Positions 1 to 10,757 of a stretch of DNA of 64,000 bases are shown in pieces. The notes below the pieces were generated by a model that saw only the letters and a program-made list of their open reading frames with translations, was not told where the DNA came from and did not search any database. The stretch covers positions 10,803,694-10,867,693 of the forward strand of contig CM067348.1 of assembly GCA_034190875.2 (NCBI GenBank), read 5' to 3'. This DNA is from Urechis unicinctus (lineage: Eukaryota > Annelida > Polychaeta > Xenopneusta > Urechidae). Position 1 is the first letter of the stretch. Each line of letters begins with the position of its first letter. The translations under genes and the position numbers were made by a program.

Positions 1-9
1 TGGACACAA

Positions 10-622
10 TCATGTAGTTTTCCGTGGGAGCCTCATGGAATTCAATTTCAAGACTGACTCTGTCTGTGCAAAGGTTGTTGTGGCAGCACGCTTGTTAGGG
101 CTGAGGTCGAATGTGTACAGGTGGTCTGACGCACTCCACATATCCAAATCTGTCAAGGCATCTTTCATAGACCCCCTCCATGTGCGAATGGCTTTGATGA
201 ATTCCTTGCGACGCATCATCTTTTCCTGATCTTGCTACATTCCCCAGTTGTATACATAACCATGTTCATCGGGATAGTGGGATCCGTCATATGTCATATG
301 AATCTTCGCTATTTTCAGTGCCTCAAAATTAAGAGAGTCAAATGCATAACTGCCAGAGTCAGTCGCAGCTTCTTGAAGTACAAATCCTAAGGCTATGCGT
401 GTGGGGACTTCATTACTGCTAAACTCTGGTATAAATACTTGTGTAGCATTATGTGGAAAATTATGTCTTGTGGTTACATATCGTGTAAGTGGATATGTAA
501 TTAATGAGTCTCCGTTGGTTAACTTATCTAACAGTCCTACGGTTACCTCCGGATCCAACTTTACCCTCTCAATTTGGATGTACATGTCTGTAAACTGTAA
601 CACCGGTTTCACTGGCTCACCC
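10..622 (-). pseudogene. Polinton/adintovirus-like double-jelly-roll capsid protein remnant (F54H12.2-like)
   Basis: Read on the minus strand, the frame runs from about 622 to a stop at 10-12 and is interrupted by one in-frame TAG at 235-237. The order of conserved blocks (a prolyl-rich Y/I-x-x-x-x-V-x-x-x-P segment, a 'YPLTRYVTTR' segment, a 'VPTRIALGFV' segment, an 'SYAFDSLNF' segment, then 'LYTFDLSP') resembles the invertebrate F54H12.2-like proteins, which are regarded as major capsid proteins of Polinton-like elements. That family link is from memory of the family pattern, not a search. The N-terminal part is missing: at about 622/623 the sequence switches to the truncated ZU5 gene on the opposite strand. 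The C terminus also looks short. It is an old, non-functional fragment of a mobile or viral-like element. Alternative: another DNA element with a related jelly-roll protein. Confidence 0.45.
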
Positions 623-2856
623 ACATTGTTCATTACTCCAATACTACAACTGAAAACATAATAGATGTAACCGATGACATGTACTGGCAAGACGTGACCT
701 CTTTCCAAGAACAACATTTGTCTGGAGTTGTTCTGCCAAAATACAGAATGGCTTACCTTCTTATGAGCCATTTCTGTATAATATGTATATTGAAACGCCG
801 CAAAACAGTCAAGACAGAAGTGCTTGGTCACTGGGACTATAGAGGTCCATCTGTGAGAATCACTTGTCTCGTGTACCTAACCACATCTTATGACAACCTC
901 AGGCAGAAATATGAGGTAAGGATTGAATCTGGTTTTTAAAGTTATCACAGTCAATATATTTGTTTTAGGAGTGTCGTATTGTGAAGTTTTGTGTAGAGCT
1001 GTACTCCCTCCGTGTATACTACTTGTTGTACACGATACGCACTTGATATAATGACTCTAGGCGTAGGGTGTAGAAGAATCTTGAACTTTATTAAACTTTG
1101 AATTTTAGATGGAACAGTGCCTCAATGGTGGAGAGAGATAGGTCGATCTCAGAGGCCAGGATAGAACTGATTTTCAAATGTATACGTGCTTTCCTCAACG
1201 ACTAAGGCACGCTATCCCGATTCTCATGGAATGTGCAGTAGCCAGGTTAGTGAGGGTTTGAGCCTTAGGGCGTTGTCTAGACGGATGGCCACGTGGCTCT
1301 TGAATATGGGGTATGTATGGGGAGAGGGAGGAAGTGGCAGGTGACATGTAGGTCACTTGTGGATCTGGGAAGCTGGGGTTTATAAAAAATATCAGCTGTA
1401 GGGGTTACTTCATCAAATGATGACTGAGAGGGTACGTTATGATTATGGGTATGTTTGTTGTCATAACGGGCTTTTGCACCTAACACGAGCCCATTGCTAT
1501 ACACTGTTGTTGGTGATCTCAATTGAAGCATTTTGTTCCAAATCCTTTGATCTACTTGGTAGAATGAGAAAGGACCCATCGAACATCAGAAGATCTGGGC
1601 ACAACAAATGAGTGTTCCAAGAACAAAGAAAGACAACAGAATGGGAGCTAATGTCACCAGAGAAGCAGGTATTGTTTAGTGTGTTGCACGAGTACATACA
1701 TGTTAATTATCAAATGACCTCAACCAGGCACTAAGATGTCTATGCGGATGCACTGTTTTCAAGCTGTGGATTTAAAACGTATTCTTACAACCAGGAATGT
1801 TGTGTATGTTTAATTTATTAGGCAATTGAACACACCATATTGTGGGATCATTCATTTCCAACGAAGGAGTTTGTCTTCAAATCCAAGAAAAAACAGTCGT
1901 CTTTCAAATTTCACGCACAACATGGATCCAGTGTGGTCAACATTCGCATCGTGTTGTTCCTGCCTTCGGTAGGTTTTACATATTGTGATTCCAGACTACC
2001 GTTGTATGTTTATGACACTTGTATGGCGTTATTTTGCCAGCGCAAAATAGTAAATCACTTTCAGATTCTTGGTTTATACACTAATGCTTTATAACAAGTG
2101 TATAGTCTGTGCTGTATGTGTACCTGACACAGTCAGTCATGTAAAGTGTGATACTAATGACCACCACTATGATAAACAGCATACATTTGGTTCCATGTTG
2201 TAACAGGGTGGCCAGGAGGTCAATAAGCAAGATAGCCACAATACCTACCGATAACCTAACCCTAACATAGGTAAGTTGAGCCCGAGAACTTGACAAGGAT
2301 TTACGTAATGTGTCATTTTTTGCATACATACAACTCTCCTCACTTGTCAGAATCAAATAGTGTCACTAGCCTGTTTGTGTTTCAGACATGCTGCAGGATG
2401 CCTTTGAAAAAAGAATGTATGACTTTGAAGAAAAATTTATTACGAACAGGCCTATTCTAACGGATACAATAATCCCTGACGATTTGTGGGATTATCTGCT
2501 AAGTTATGGTGTCATAACCCCTAGGATGAAAGCTCGCATTAGAGAAAGATCGTATTGTATTGGGGAAAGAACTTGCCCAAGACATCAGTTATTCGTTATT
2601 CTGGTGCACATCGTCGCTAACACCGTTTACTGTGTGACTTTAGTTCAATCGTGTGGACCAAGAACAGGTTGGTGAACTTCTGGACTTTATCCGAAAACGG
2701 CCTTTTGAAGATTATGTTAGCTTCTGCAGAGCTCTCATAGAAACCAACCAAGCTCATGTGGTCAAGCAGTGGCTTTGGGACAAAGAGTTGAATACGATGA
2801 TAGACATCAGGCATCGAGCGATATTGCAAACAGATTATCATGACATAGATAGATGA
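623..2856 (+). pseudogene. ZU5-UPA-CARD gene, copy A (decayed)
   Basis: This is a plus-strand copy of the family described at 18467-24977. Exon equivalents are 623-915 (end of ZU5 and start of UPA, containing His-Phe-Cys at 769-777), 1563-1668, 1822-1968 (UPA), 2207-2270 (linker), 2386-2543 (first CARD half) and 2644-2856 (second CARD half, ending in TGA). Most splice sites are recognisable (donors at 916, 1669, 1969 and 2271; acceptors before 1563, 1822, 2207, 2386 and 2644). It is broken in several ways. The ZU5 start is missing at the junction with the capsid remnant. The 1563-1668 exon is 29 bp shorter than the 135-bp exon of the other copies, which shifts the frame. The linker exon has a TAA at 2252-2254 in the ancestral frame. 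The CARD donor reads GA instead of GT at 2544-2545. Both CARD half-exons remain open, so decay is probably recent or the CARD was retained by chance. Confidence 0.75.
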
Positions 2857-3185
2857 GTTGACATTCTATGGCTGCTTCTTGGTTTATATTTCGTTAAATA
2901 TTTACTCAATACTTTTTCGACGGATTTAACCGTTATAATGCATCCAACATGTTTCTGTTGTTTTGCATGTCATACTGCTGCTGTGAATGATTGTACTGTT
3001 TATATATATGGCTCATAGAGATTTGTGATATAAAACAAGCAGTTATCTTGGTATGTTGACAACAGTAACCTCGCACCATGTATACATTGTAAATGTCATA
3101 TGATGACGTCATATTTGTCTTTACTAATGATGATAGCGTAACATGCTGCTCTTTTCACAAGCAGAACAAATGACGAGAGCCAGAT
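2857..3185 (+). repeat. 3' flank of copy A duplicated at the 3' flank of copy C
   Basis: This stretch matches 57905-58222 in inverted orientation, including the run from the stop codon through 'tggctgcttcttggtttata' to the 'gcagaacaaatgacgag' segment. The duplication that made copies A and C therefore included about 330 bp of downstream DNA. No gene is seen in 2857-3326. Confidence 0.7.
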
Positions 3186-3326
3186 TTATATCATGCCATG
3201 TATGTATATTTAGGTCCATAAAAAGAGTCCTGCTCTCACATTGATACATGCTAACTGCGATGTGGAATTAACGCTAAAATAAATCAATGATTGCCACGTT
3301 TCAGCACGCTAAATGATGCGTGTATG

Positions 3327-4404
3327 TCAACAGGGTGTGTTTGCCATAACGTAGTCAGAATAAAGTAGAACGAGAGGATAAACGAGGGGGAGGAGGAACC
3401 TGGCTTCCTGGTGAGGGAACAAAGAAAGGAGGATAAGGGGGACCAGGTAACACAACAGTAACACGCCTTCAAACCGTCCACCATGTACCGTACTAACCAG
3501 AGATCCCCAGGGTCTAGTTGCAACCTGTTGAAGGTGTTTTCCAATACTTGCCAGGGAAGATATGGCCAGGATGTTGAACAATACTGGAGCGTTTACGCAC
3601 AGGTGAGTGAGACGAGGATGGATGCCATGCTGGGCCAAGTTATCACCGTGTGTATTGTAGAGCAGGAAGTTGATAGGAGTAATGGTCAGGGTGGATACTA
3701 TACCATATATTCCCATCTGGTCATAGGCAGTTAACAGTGAGCCTAGATCTGTAACAAGGCTCCCGTAATACAGAGAATCGAAGAGGACAAAAAGTGTTGT
3801 GACTGGCCATGCTACTGTAACTGATCCAAAGCCCTTCCTAAATATTGTGACTTTATCTTTGCCCAGCTTCTCAGATTGCCTACTGTCAGCCTCAATATGT
3901 ATGGAACAAGAGCAAACGCCACAAATGTGGGACGATTGAAAACTCCTGTTACAATGATCACTGCTATTGTTGAGGTGAAACATGAACCTTGACCTTGACC
4001 TTTCCTCTTGTCCATCTCATTCCTGCTAAAGCTCTTTGTGATAAAATACACAAGTGAAATGAAGAGGAAAGTTTCAATAGTGTTAGAAAACGTCCTGGTG
4101 AAGAAAACAAATGGCAAGAATGACGTGGAATAAGTGAATAAAGCATTGCGACTATTAACTCCCAGCATAGCAGCCAGCCGATACACCATCATATCTGTCA
4201 GTATGCTTAACAATGCCACAGAGATCCTTGGCATTATAAGCAGGAAGTAAGGTGAGATCAGAGAGTTTGTTGCTCCCAATAAGTTGAGTGTCTTGAGGAA
4301 GTAGAATGAAGGGCTGAACACGAGGTATGGTACAGCCATGTTATGGATCGGAGCGATGTGGTTAAACTCCCAAGAGCGATGAACCTCCAGGTTCAGAACA
4401 TCAC
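3327..4404 (-). pseudogene. PIGZ: GPI mannosyltransferase 4-like (PIGZ/SMP3) gene fragment
   Basis: PIGZ-type enzymes are multi-pass ER membrane glycosyltransferases that add the fourth mannose to GPI-anchor precursors, using dolichol-phosphate mannose. The minus-strand translation begins after a good acceptor (ttgttcag, intron side from 4405) with 'GDVLNLEVHRSWEF', matching the segment that follows the catalytic loop in PIGZ. It continues through hydrophobic helices, 'FNRPTFVAFALVP', and the family signature 'PHQEARFLLPL' at about 3384-3416. Three things indicate a broken copy. The reading frame shifts by one between two overlapping frames at about 3850-3900. The protein stops at 3327, shortly after the HQExRF signature, whereas the family continues. 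No upstream exon with the expected HPDE motif was found between 4405 and 6690. The recognisable part is about 355 residues. A sequencing or assembly indel could explain the frameshift but not the missing ends. Confidence 0.7.
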
Positions 4405-4410
4405 CTGAAC

Positions 4411-5433
4411 AAATAATAGTCTAACTAGGTTGCAGTGCAAGATTACGTTTATTTTCACGATATTCTGATAACAGTTAACTAGGTAAAATTACCACATAAT
4501 GTTTGCTAATAAACTATTAAATGTAAATACAACTAATATCAATAAGCAGACTTGTCACAAATTACATTGGTAGCTTGTAGTATTTGTGTAACTTTGTGGT
4601 GTATGATACATTCAGCCAGTAACCAGGCTCCATGTCATGGAGTGAATTCAGTGGTCCAGAGATGCATGAAACGATCGTCAACATATTATACAAAATTCGG
4701 GAAAGCCTACAGGTGTGTGCAGTTACACACATGCTCATGGAAGTGTCTTAAGTGTACCCAAACAAAAATATAGTCAACTGGTGACACACGCAAGTTCAAT
4801 ATTTATTACATAAGTGTTTCCAGGCAAGCGCAATGAAACCAGAGCAACAACAGAAATAATAGTATAACTAGCAGTGGCTCTGGGGCTTCATTAGAGGGCA
4901 AAGTTTTCGAACACAAATATTGGTCTGGTGAACATTCAGATACAGAGCAAAGTTGAATATGTTCCTTCACAAGTTGAGGCTCTGACAACTGCGATTGCCA
5001 GAGGGAGGCAGCACGGTTTGGACTATTATAGGGATAGAAAATTATTACAGAAAATCAAGTCACACAGGAAAAGACTGGTCCCCGATATTTCAATTGTTTA
5101 ACAAGCATTTCCTGTATGTGCACGCCACCAGATGTCGCCCCAGCCAAGTGTCTTTATTTATCTCTTCCATCGTCAAGTGAATCATACAAGCATGGAGATT
5201 TAATGACTTAATGGCAACACTGAAGAAGACTGTGCTTTGCTGATTCAGGAGCAGGGAATGAACATTTCGGTGGCTGATCCTCGTCAGTGTAGATGGAGTT
5301 CAAGATAATTTTTACACCTCTCAAACACAGTAGTTGATTATCGATTCTACTTTGCCTTTGCATAGGCCCTGCACGATTAATACAATGACCATCATATTCT
5401 CACACATTGAGTCATGATATGTGTCTTTTCCAG
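4411..5433. other. No gene recognised
   Basis: AT-rich DNA with only short, uncharacteristic open frames. I found no PIGZ first exon, RNA gene or known repeat here. Confidence 0.5.
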
Positions 5434-5658
5434 ATTGATACGAGTATGTTTGGCCTGGTGGTGTTGGTCGCCGCAGACATACGAGTTGTGGTGGTCGATG
5501 AGGACACTGGTCTTGCCGCACCCCAATACCTTGAAACAGTATAATAACTGTTTGACCCATAAGTCAGGATTCCATGGAATCGTCAGGAAGCTGTCAGACA
5601 AGGGTTGACGGATGATCTGCGAGCTGGAGGCATCATGTTTGATGAAACGAAGATTCAG
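5434..5658 (+). pseudogene. P-element/THAP9-like transposase internal fragment
   Basis: The segment lies between a strong acceptor (cttttccag, ending 5433) and a donor (CAG|GTATGA at 5659). One frame reads 'LPHPNTLKQYNNCL', then 'GFHGIVRKLSDKG' and a stop at 5606-5608. One base over, the frame continues 'LTDDLRAGGIMFDETKIQ'. The order 'LP-x-P-x-TL-x-x-Y ... GF ... L-x-x-K ... FDE-x-KIQ' is that of P-element and THAP9-like transposases, where the FDE block carries a catalytic aspartate. The match is from family knowledge, not a search. The frame break at about 5600-5608 makes this a pseudogene or a fragment with one indel. A C-terminal piece of a similar transposase lies at 25.3 kb. Confidence 0.5.
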
Positions 5659-5727
5659 GTATGAAAAAAAGCTATTAGACAAAGTTATACTAATCGCATT
5701 GGTTCCAGAAGATAGGACCTTTCTGGC

Positions 5728-5817
5728 ACCTATAGGAAGAAAGCTCTCAGTGATATGGGACCAGACTGACCTATAGGAAGAAAACGCTCAGTGATATGGG
5801 ACCAGACTGACCCATAG
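5728..5817. repeat. Two-copy tandem duplication, 41-bp unit
   Basis: The unit containing 'ctataggaagaaa' and 'tcagtgatatgggaccagac' occurs twice in direct orientation. No coding role is evident. Confidence 0.8.
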
Positions 5818-6889
<1,072 letters not shown>

Positions 6890-7096
6890 GCAAAGTCGCA
6901 TCAGCCAAAAGTTTATACTTGGAACAGTACGGCGATTGTGACGATGACTAATGTGATGATGATCTTGGCTAGTGTATCGGATACATTTGCAAGGTCCACT
7001 TTCGGGTCTTGTTATTGGAGTACCAGACTTAGAATATTCCTCCACTCTAGAAGTTAACAACACCTTGTACATTTTTATTTCTCACAGCACGACGGT

Positions 7097-7530
7097 GTGT
7101 GTAGAGTGGGTCGGTACAAGCTGGCGGTAGAGACGGGGTTAGTATCTGAATCAGTCAAAGGAACTTGGACAGACGTCCCAGATGTAGTAGGAAACGATCA
7201 GTACAAGCTCATTTGGGATTTCTGTCTGACGACCACAAAACGACTGGATCTGTTGCTCTGGGATAAATCTGGGCTCTCGACCACATTGTGCATGATCGAA
7301 TGCATGAAAAGCGAGTACGTTACTCGCGCTCGCAGCGGATTTAGCCAAAACTAGCGGCTATTCCGCCCAGGTCGTGCCTATCATGGTTGGGAACCTGGGG
7401 AACGTTGACAGTCTGGAGACGGAGCTGGAAAACTTTCCGCTGGTGAAGGACAAGGGTAGGATGACAGGGAATATCTAGCGCACGGCGGTTCTCGCCAGCG
7501 CCGCCAGCGCCGGGATGATAAGGCAACAGC
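7097..7530 (+). mobile_element. Non-LTR retrotransposon, 3' end of ORF2 (decayed)
   Basis: The plus-strand reading gives 'YKLIWDFCLTTTKRLDLLLWDK' in two pieces: 'YKLIWDF' followed by '...LLLWDK'. After a frame change it gives 'VVPIMVGNLGNV', an 'ETELENFPL' segment and 'RTAVLASAASAGMIRQQLA'. The pattern (IWDF ... DK ... VVPI-x-x-GxLG ... TAVL-x-SA ... IR) is the C-terminal tail that follows the reverse transcriptase in L1/RTE-like elements of fish and molluscs. Frames are broken at about 7350 and by a TAG near 7478. A partial inverted copy lies at 53660-53905. The remainder of the element (reverse transcriptase) is absent. Confidence 0.5.
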
Positions 7531-7714
7531 TGGCGTGTAAGTAAATGGGATGGAGAAGTGCCAAGGGGGTTGACGACACGGATATGTCCGGGCATAGCCT
7601 CGCTTACGGGAACCCCCGGGGCATTAGCTGAAGACTGTTGTCCTGGGGTGTCTTGAAACACAGCAATATGCATTTTTAGTTCTCTCAGCTCATGGACTCC
7701 GCACCTTGACTGAG

Positions 7715-8112
7715 TTTGTGAGCGATCCGGTCAGTAGAATGCTTAGGGTGAGTGACATGATCAGTAAATTGCTTTAGGTGAGCGACCAGATCAATAGATT
7801 GTTAAGGTGAGCGACCCAATCAGTAGATTGCTTAAGGGGTGAGCGACCCGATCGGTAGGTTGCTTCAGGTGAGCGACCCAGTTAGTAGATTGCTTTAGGT
7901 GAGCGAACCGGTAAATAGATTGTTTTAAGTGGGCAACACGATCATTATATTGCATTAGATGAGAAACCCGATCAGTAGATTGCCTAAGGTGAGTGACTCA
8001 ATCTGTAGATTGGATTGGGTGAGTGACCCTGTCAGTAGATTGCTTTCAGTGGGCGACACGGTCAGTAGATTGCTTTAGGTGAGCGACCCGGTCAGTAGAT
8101 TGTTTTAAATGG
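7715..8112. repeat. Minisatellite, 30-bp unit, about 13 copies
   Basis: Degenerate direct repeats of about 30 bp with the core 'gtcagtagattgctt' followed by 'taggtgagcgacccg'. The same array appears in inverted orientation at 52990-53455. Confidence 0.9.
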
Positions 8113-8144
8113 GCGAGTCTTTTTCTCCGTGAACTTAATAAACG

Positions 8145-8225
8145 CTAATTGTTGCGGTGTTTCCCTCAATATGTCGCCAGTTGAACCCCTATCGAATATT
8201 GAGGGATTGCTATAACTCGAAGAGG
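8145..8225. repeat. Inverted copy of 15272-15352
   Basis: The sequence from 'taaacgctaattgttgcggt' through 'gaatattgagggattgctat' recurs as its reverse complement at about 15272-15352. It marks the inversion between the arms of duplicated region I. Confidence 0.85.
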
Positions 8226-8235
8226 TGGGCCAAGA

Positions 8236-8445
8236 TAGTGAAGTAAAGTGTGGCTAGCATGGTGAAGTGAGGTGGGGCTCGCATGGTGAAGTGAGGTGGG
8301 GCTCGCATGGTGAAGTGAGGTGGGGCTAGCATGGGAAAGTGGGGTGGGGCTAGCATGGCGATGTGAGGTGGCAACAGCATGGGAAGTGAAGTGGGGCTAG
8401 CCTGGTGAAGTGGGGTGGGGTCGGGTCAGCATAGTGGAGTGAGGT
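8236..8445. repeat. Minisatellite, about 24-bp unit
   Basis: Direct repeats of 'ggtgaagtgaggtgg' plus 'ggctagcat'. The reverse-complement array is at 14960-15270. Confidence 0.9.
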
Positions 8446-8945
8446 TGTCAGGGCGGATTCATCTGTTATTACCATTTGTCTTCCATAGGAATCAGAGATT
8501 CAAACGCCTGTATTTGCAGCTGTTGTGGTGAAATCGAGGGTTATTTTTAGGGTGACATTGTCTGTTGTGAAGAAGCATTAGAAAATAGAAACACAGATTA
8601 GGGTCAAAATTTTCCTAGTTTTCCAAGCGTGGAATTTCCCCTCTGATTTAGCTGGTTTAGTACCACCAGCTGTTTAACACTTGTTAGAAAGGACAGTTCT
8701 TAGTAAACGTTGGTGGAAGAGGTTATTTGTAAGCTTCTAATAGGGCCGCGAATCGTGATGTCAAATTGTTGATTTCCGCATTAGCTGGATCTTTTACACA
8801 TTACCGCTGTAGAATTTTAGTCAATATCTCGTTGACCACGATTTGGGTTAATATGTGACTGACATGGGTAATTGGAGAATGTCTGGTGCTGTAACATGTG
8901 GATGTTGTAAAATACGGCTGCTTCTGCACATTTATGTGGGCGTAT
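8446..8945. repeat. Segment shared in inverted orientation with 51.7-52.2 kb
   Basis: Blocks such as 'caggcgtttgaat' (as reverse complement), 'ttaacacttgttagaaagga' and 'tgtaacatgtggatgttgta' occur in reverse complement at about 51710-52200. Noncoding; no gene seen. Confidence 0.75.
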
Positions 8946-9212
8946 CTAGGAGTCATATGGTATCAAAACGACATTATTTCGTAGCCCAATTGGCAGGTGT
9001 CATATGGAATTATATCGACAGCTCTTTGTAGCCCAATTGGCAGGGGTCATATAGGATTATATCGACAACACTTTGTAGCCCAATTAGCAGGGGACATATT
9101 GGATTATAACAACACTTTGTAGTCCAACAGACATGGGTCATATGGGATTATAACGACAAAATTTTTTAGCCCAATTGACAACGATCATATGGGATTATAA
9201 CGACAATACGTC
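8946..9212. repeat. Minisatellite, about 45-bp unit
   Basis: Degenerate repeats containing 'tcatatgggattataacgac' and 'ttgtagcccaattg'. The family recurs in inverted orientation at 14290-14530 and 51065-51690. The array abuts the truncated 3' end of the ankyrin gene of copy I. Confidence 0.9.
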
Positions 9213-10307
9213 ATGAGTGTGAAATAAGTCTTCAGTATGTTAAGTTTCTTGGCGTTGACGTCAGCCCCGGCCTCTACCAGTAGGTCAACAAGCTGTATAC
9301 AGTCTGACCGGATAGCGTCATGTAGCGTTATCGTGGGATGAAGTGTTATCATGGCTCCATATTGCAGAAGCAACTTCATGGTGGCAGCATTGCGCTCCAG
9401 TACAGCCAGGTGGAATGGAGTCTTCTTGTTATTGTTTACATCCTGGAGACGGGCCCCGTGTTTCAACAGCAACTCGGCTGCATCTGACTTGTTGTAGAAC
9501 ACAGCGTAATGTAGTGGTGTGTTATCATTCCTGTCGGTGGAATTTATATCTCCACCCCTCTCGACAATACAGTTCATCACCTCCGTCCAGCCACTCCATG
9601 CTGCCCCATGTAGAGGTGTCTGACCCGAGCTGTTCCTGGTGTCCACCTTACATCCTCGGTCTAATAACCAAGTCACTGCTTCTCTTTTCTCATTGAATAA
9701 TGCCCTGTGTAGCGGTGTGTTATCGTTCTTTTTGGTGGAATTTATATCTCCACCCCTCTCCACAATGCAGTTCATGTAGCGGTGTCTCACCGGAGCTGTT
9801 CCTTGTGTCTACCTTACACCCCCGGTGTAGCAAACAACTCATTGCTTCTCTCTCCCCATTTGATGCTGCCTCGTGTAGCGGTGGGTCGCCGTAATTATCT
9901 TTCACATCCATATGTCCACCTTTTGCTACGATACGGTTCATCACCTCCGTCCAGCCACGCTTTGCTGCTTCATGTAGCGGTGTCTGACCGGAGTTGTTCC
10001 TGGTGTTTACCTCACATCCTCGGTCTAACAACCAACTCACTGCTTGTCTCTTCCAATTGATAGCTGCCTCGTGTAGTGGCGTGTCGCCGTATACATCACA
10101 TGCGTTGATGTCGCCACCCTTCTCAAGCAATAACTCCATCATGCTGATGTCTCCGCGCTTCGCTGCTACATGCAGTAGTGTACACCCGCTGCCCACTCTC
10201 TGATCAACACTTGCCCCGTCTTCCAGGAGTCGCCTTAAGTCACCCACGTCGCCTGACGTCACGGCGTCATGCAGAGCCTCTTTCTTCTCTCCCTCTGACA
10301 TGCTGCT
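9213..10307 (-). pseudogene. Ankyrin-repeat protein, copy I (truncated, frameshifted)
   Basis: The minus-strand frame starts at ATG 10301, just after a plausible acceptor (gtgttacag, exon from 10307). It begins 'MSEGEKKEALHDAV' followed by canonical ankyrin repeats (G-x-TPLH-x-AA ... A-V-x-x-LL-x-x-G). At about 9775 the frame changes within a repeat: 'ETPLHE' runs directly into codons for 'CIVERGGDIN' in another frame, as expected from deletion between two repeats. The second frame continues to 'VEAGADVNAK' at about 9245 and then stops in unrelated DNA, so the C terminus is lost at a breakpoint inside 'cttggcg'. Compared with copy II at 34.3-37.8 kb it keeps only about two of the 66-residue double repeats. 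Ankyrin repeats are protein-binding scaffolds; no partner or enzymatic domain is visible. Confidence 0.8.
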
Positions 10308-10544
10308 CTGTAACACGACATACATAGATTGATTGACACTGTTACTAGTAACGAGGAATGTATGTACGTTACATATCATAATAAATCATTTTTAATGGAA
10401 ATTTGTGTACCATTTATTGATCTATTGGCATATTTAATTTATTTTGTCCTCATTTGTCTACATTCAGGGAAAAGTAAACCAAACGCTGTTAAGTAGTAGT
10501 GTTAGCTAGAAGTAATGGCGCTAGAACATTACATCTTCTTCCGG

Positions 10545-10757
10545 TTGTATTCACAATCGGAACAGGCCGTTGGTCGCTATGTATCGCTGCCCGTCTGTCA
10601 GTTTGTATTTCACCATAGGGACACGGCCGCTGGTCGCTAGGTATCACTGGCCGTCTGTCAGTTTACATTTCCCCATAGGGACACGGCCGCTGGTCGCTAG
10701 GTATCGCTGGCCGTCTGTTAGTTTACATTTCCCCATAGGGACACGGTCGCTGGTCGC
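10545..10757. repeat. Minisatellite, 60-bp unit, about 3.5 copies
   Basis: The unit includes 'cggccgctggtcgctaggta' and 'ccccatagggacacgg', with an exact 60-bp period between 10626 and 10686. A related array is at 38150-38345. It ends exactly where the Ty3-like remnant begins. Confidence 0.9.
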
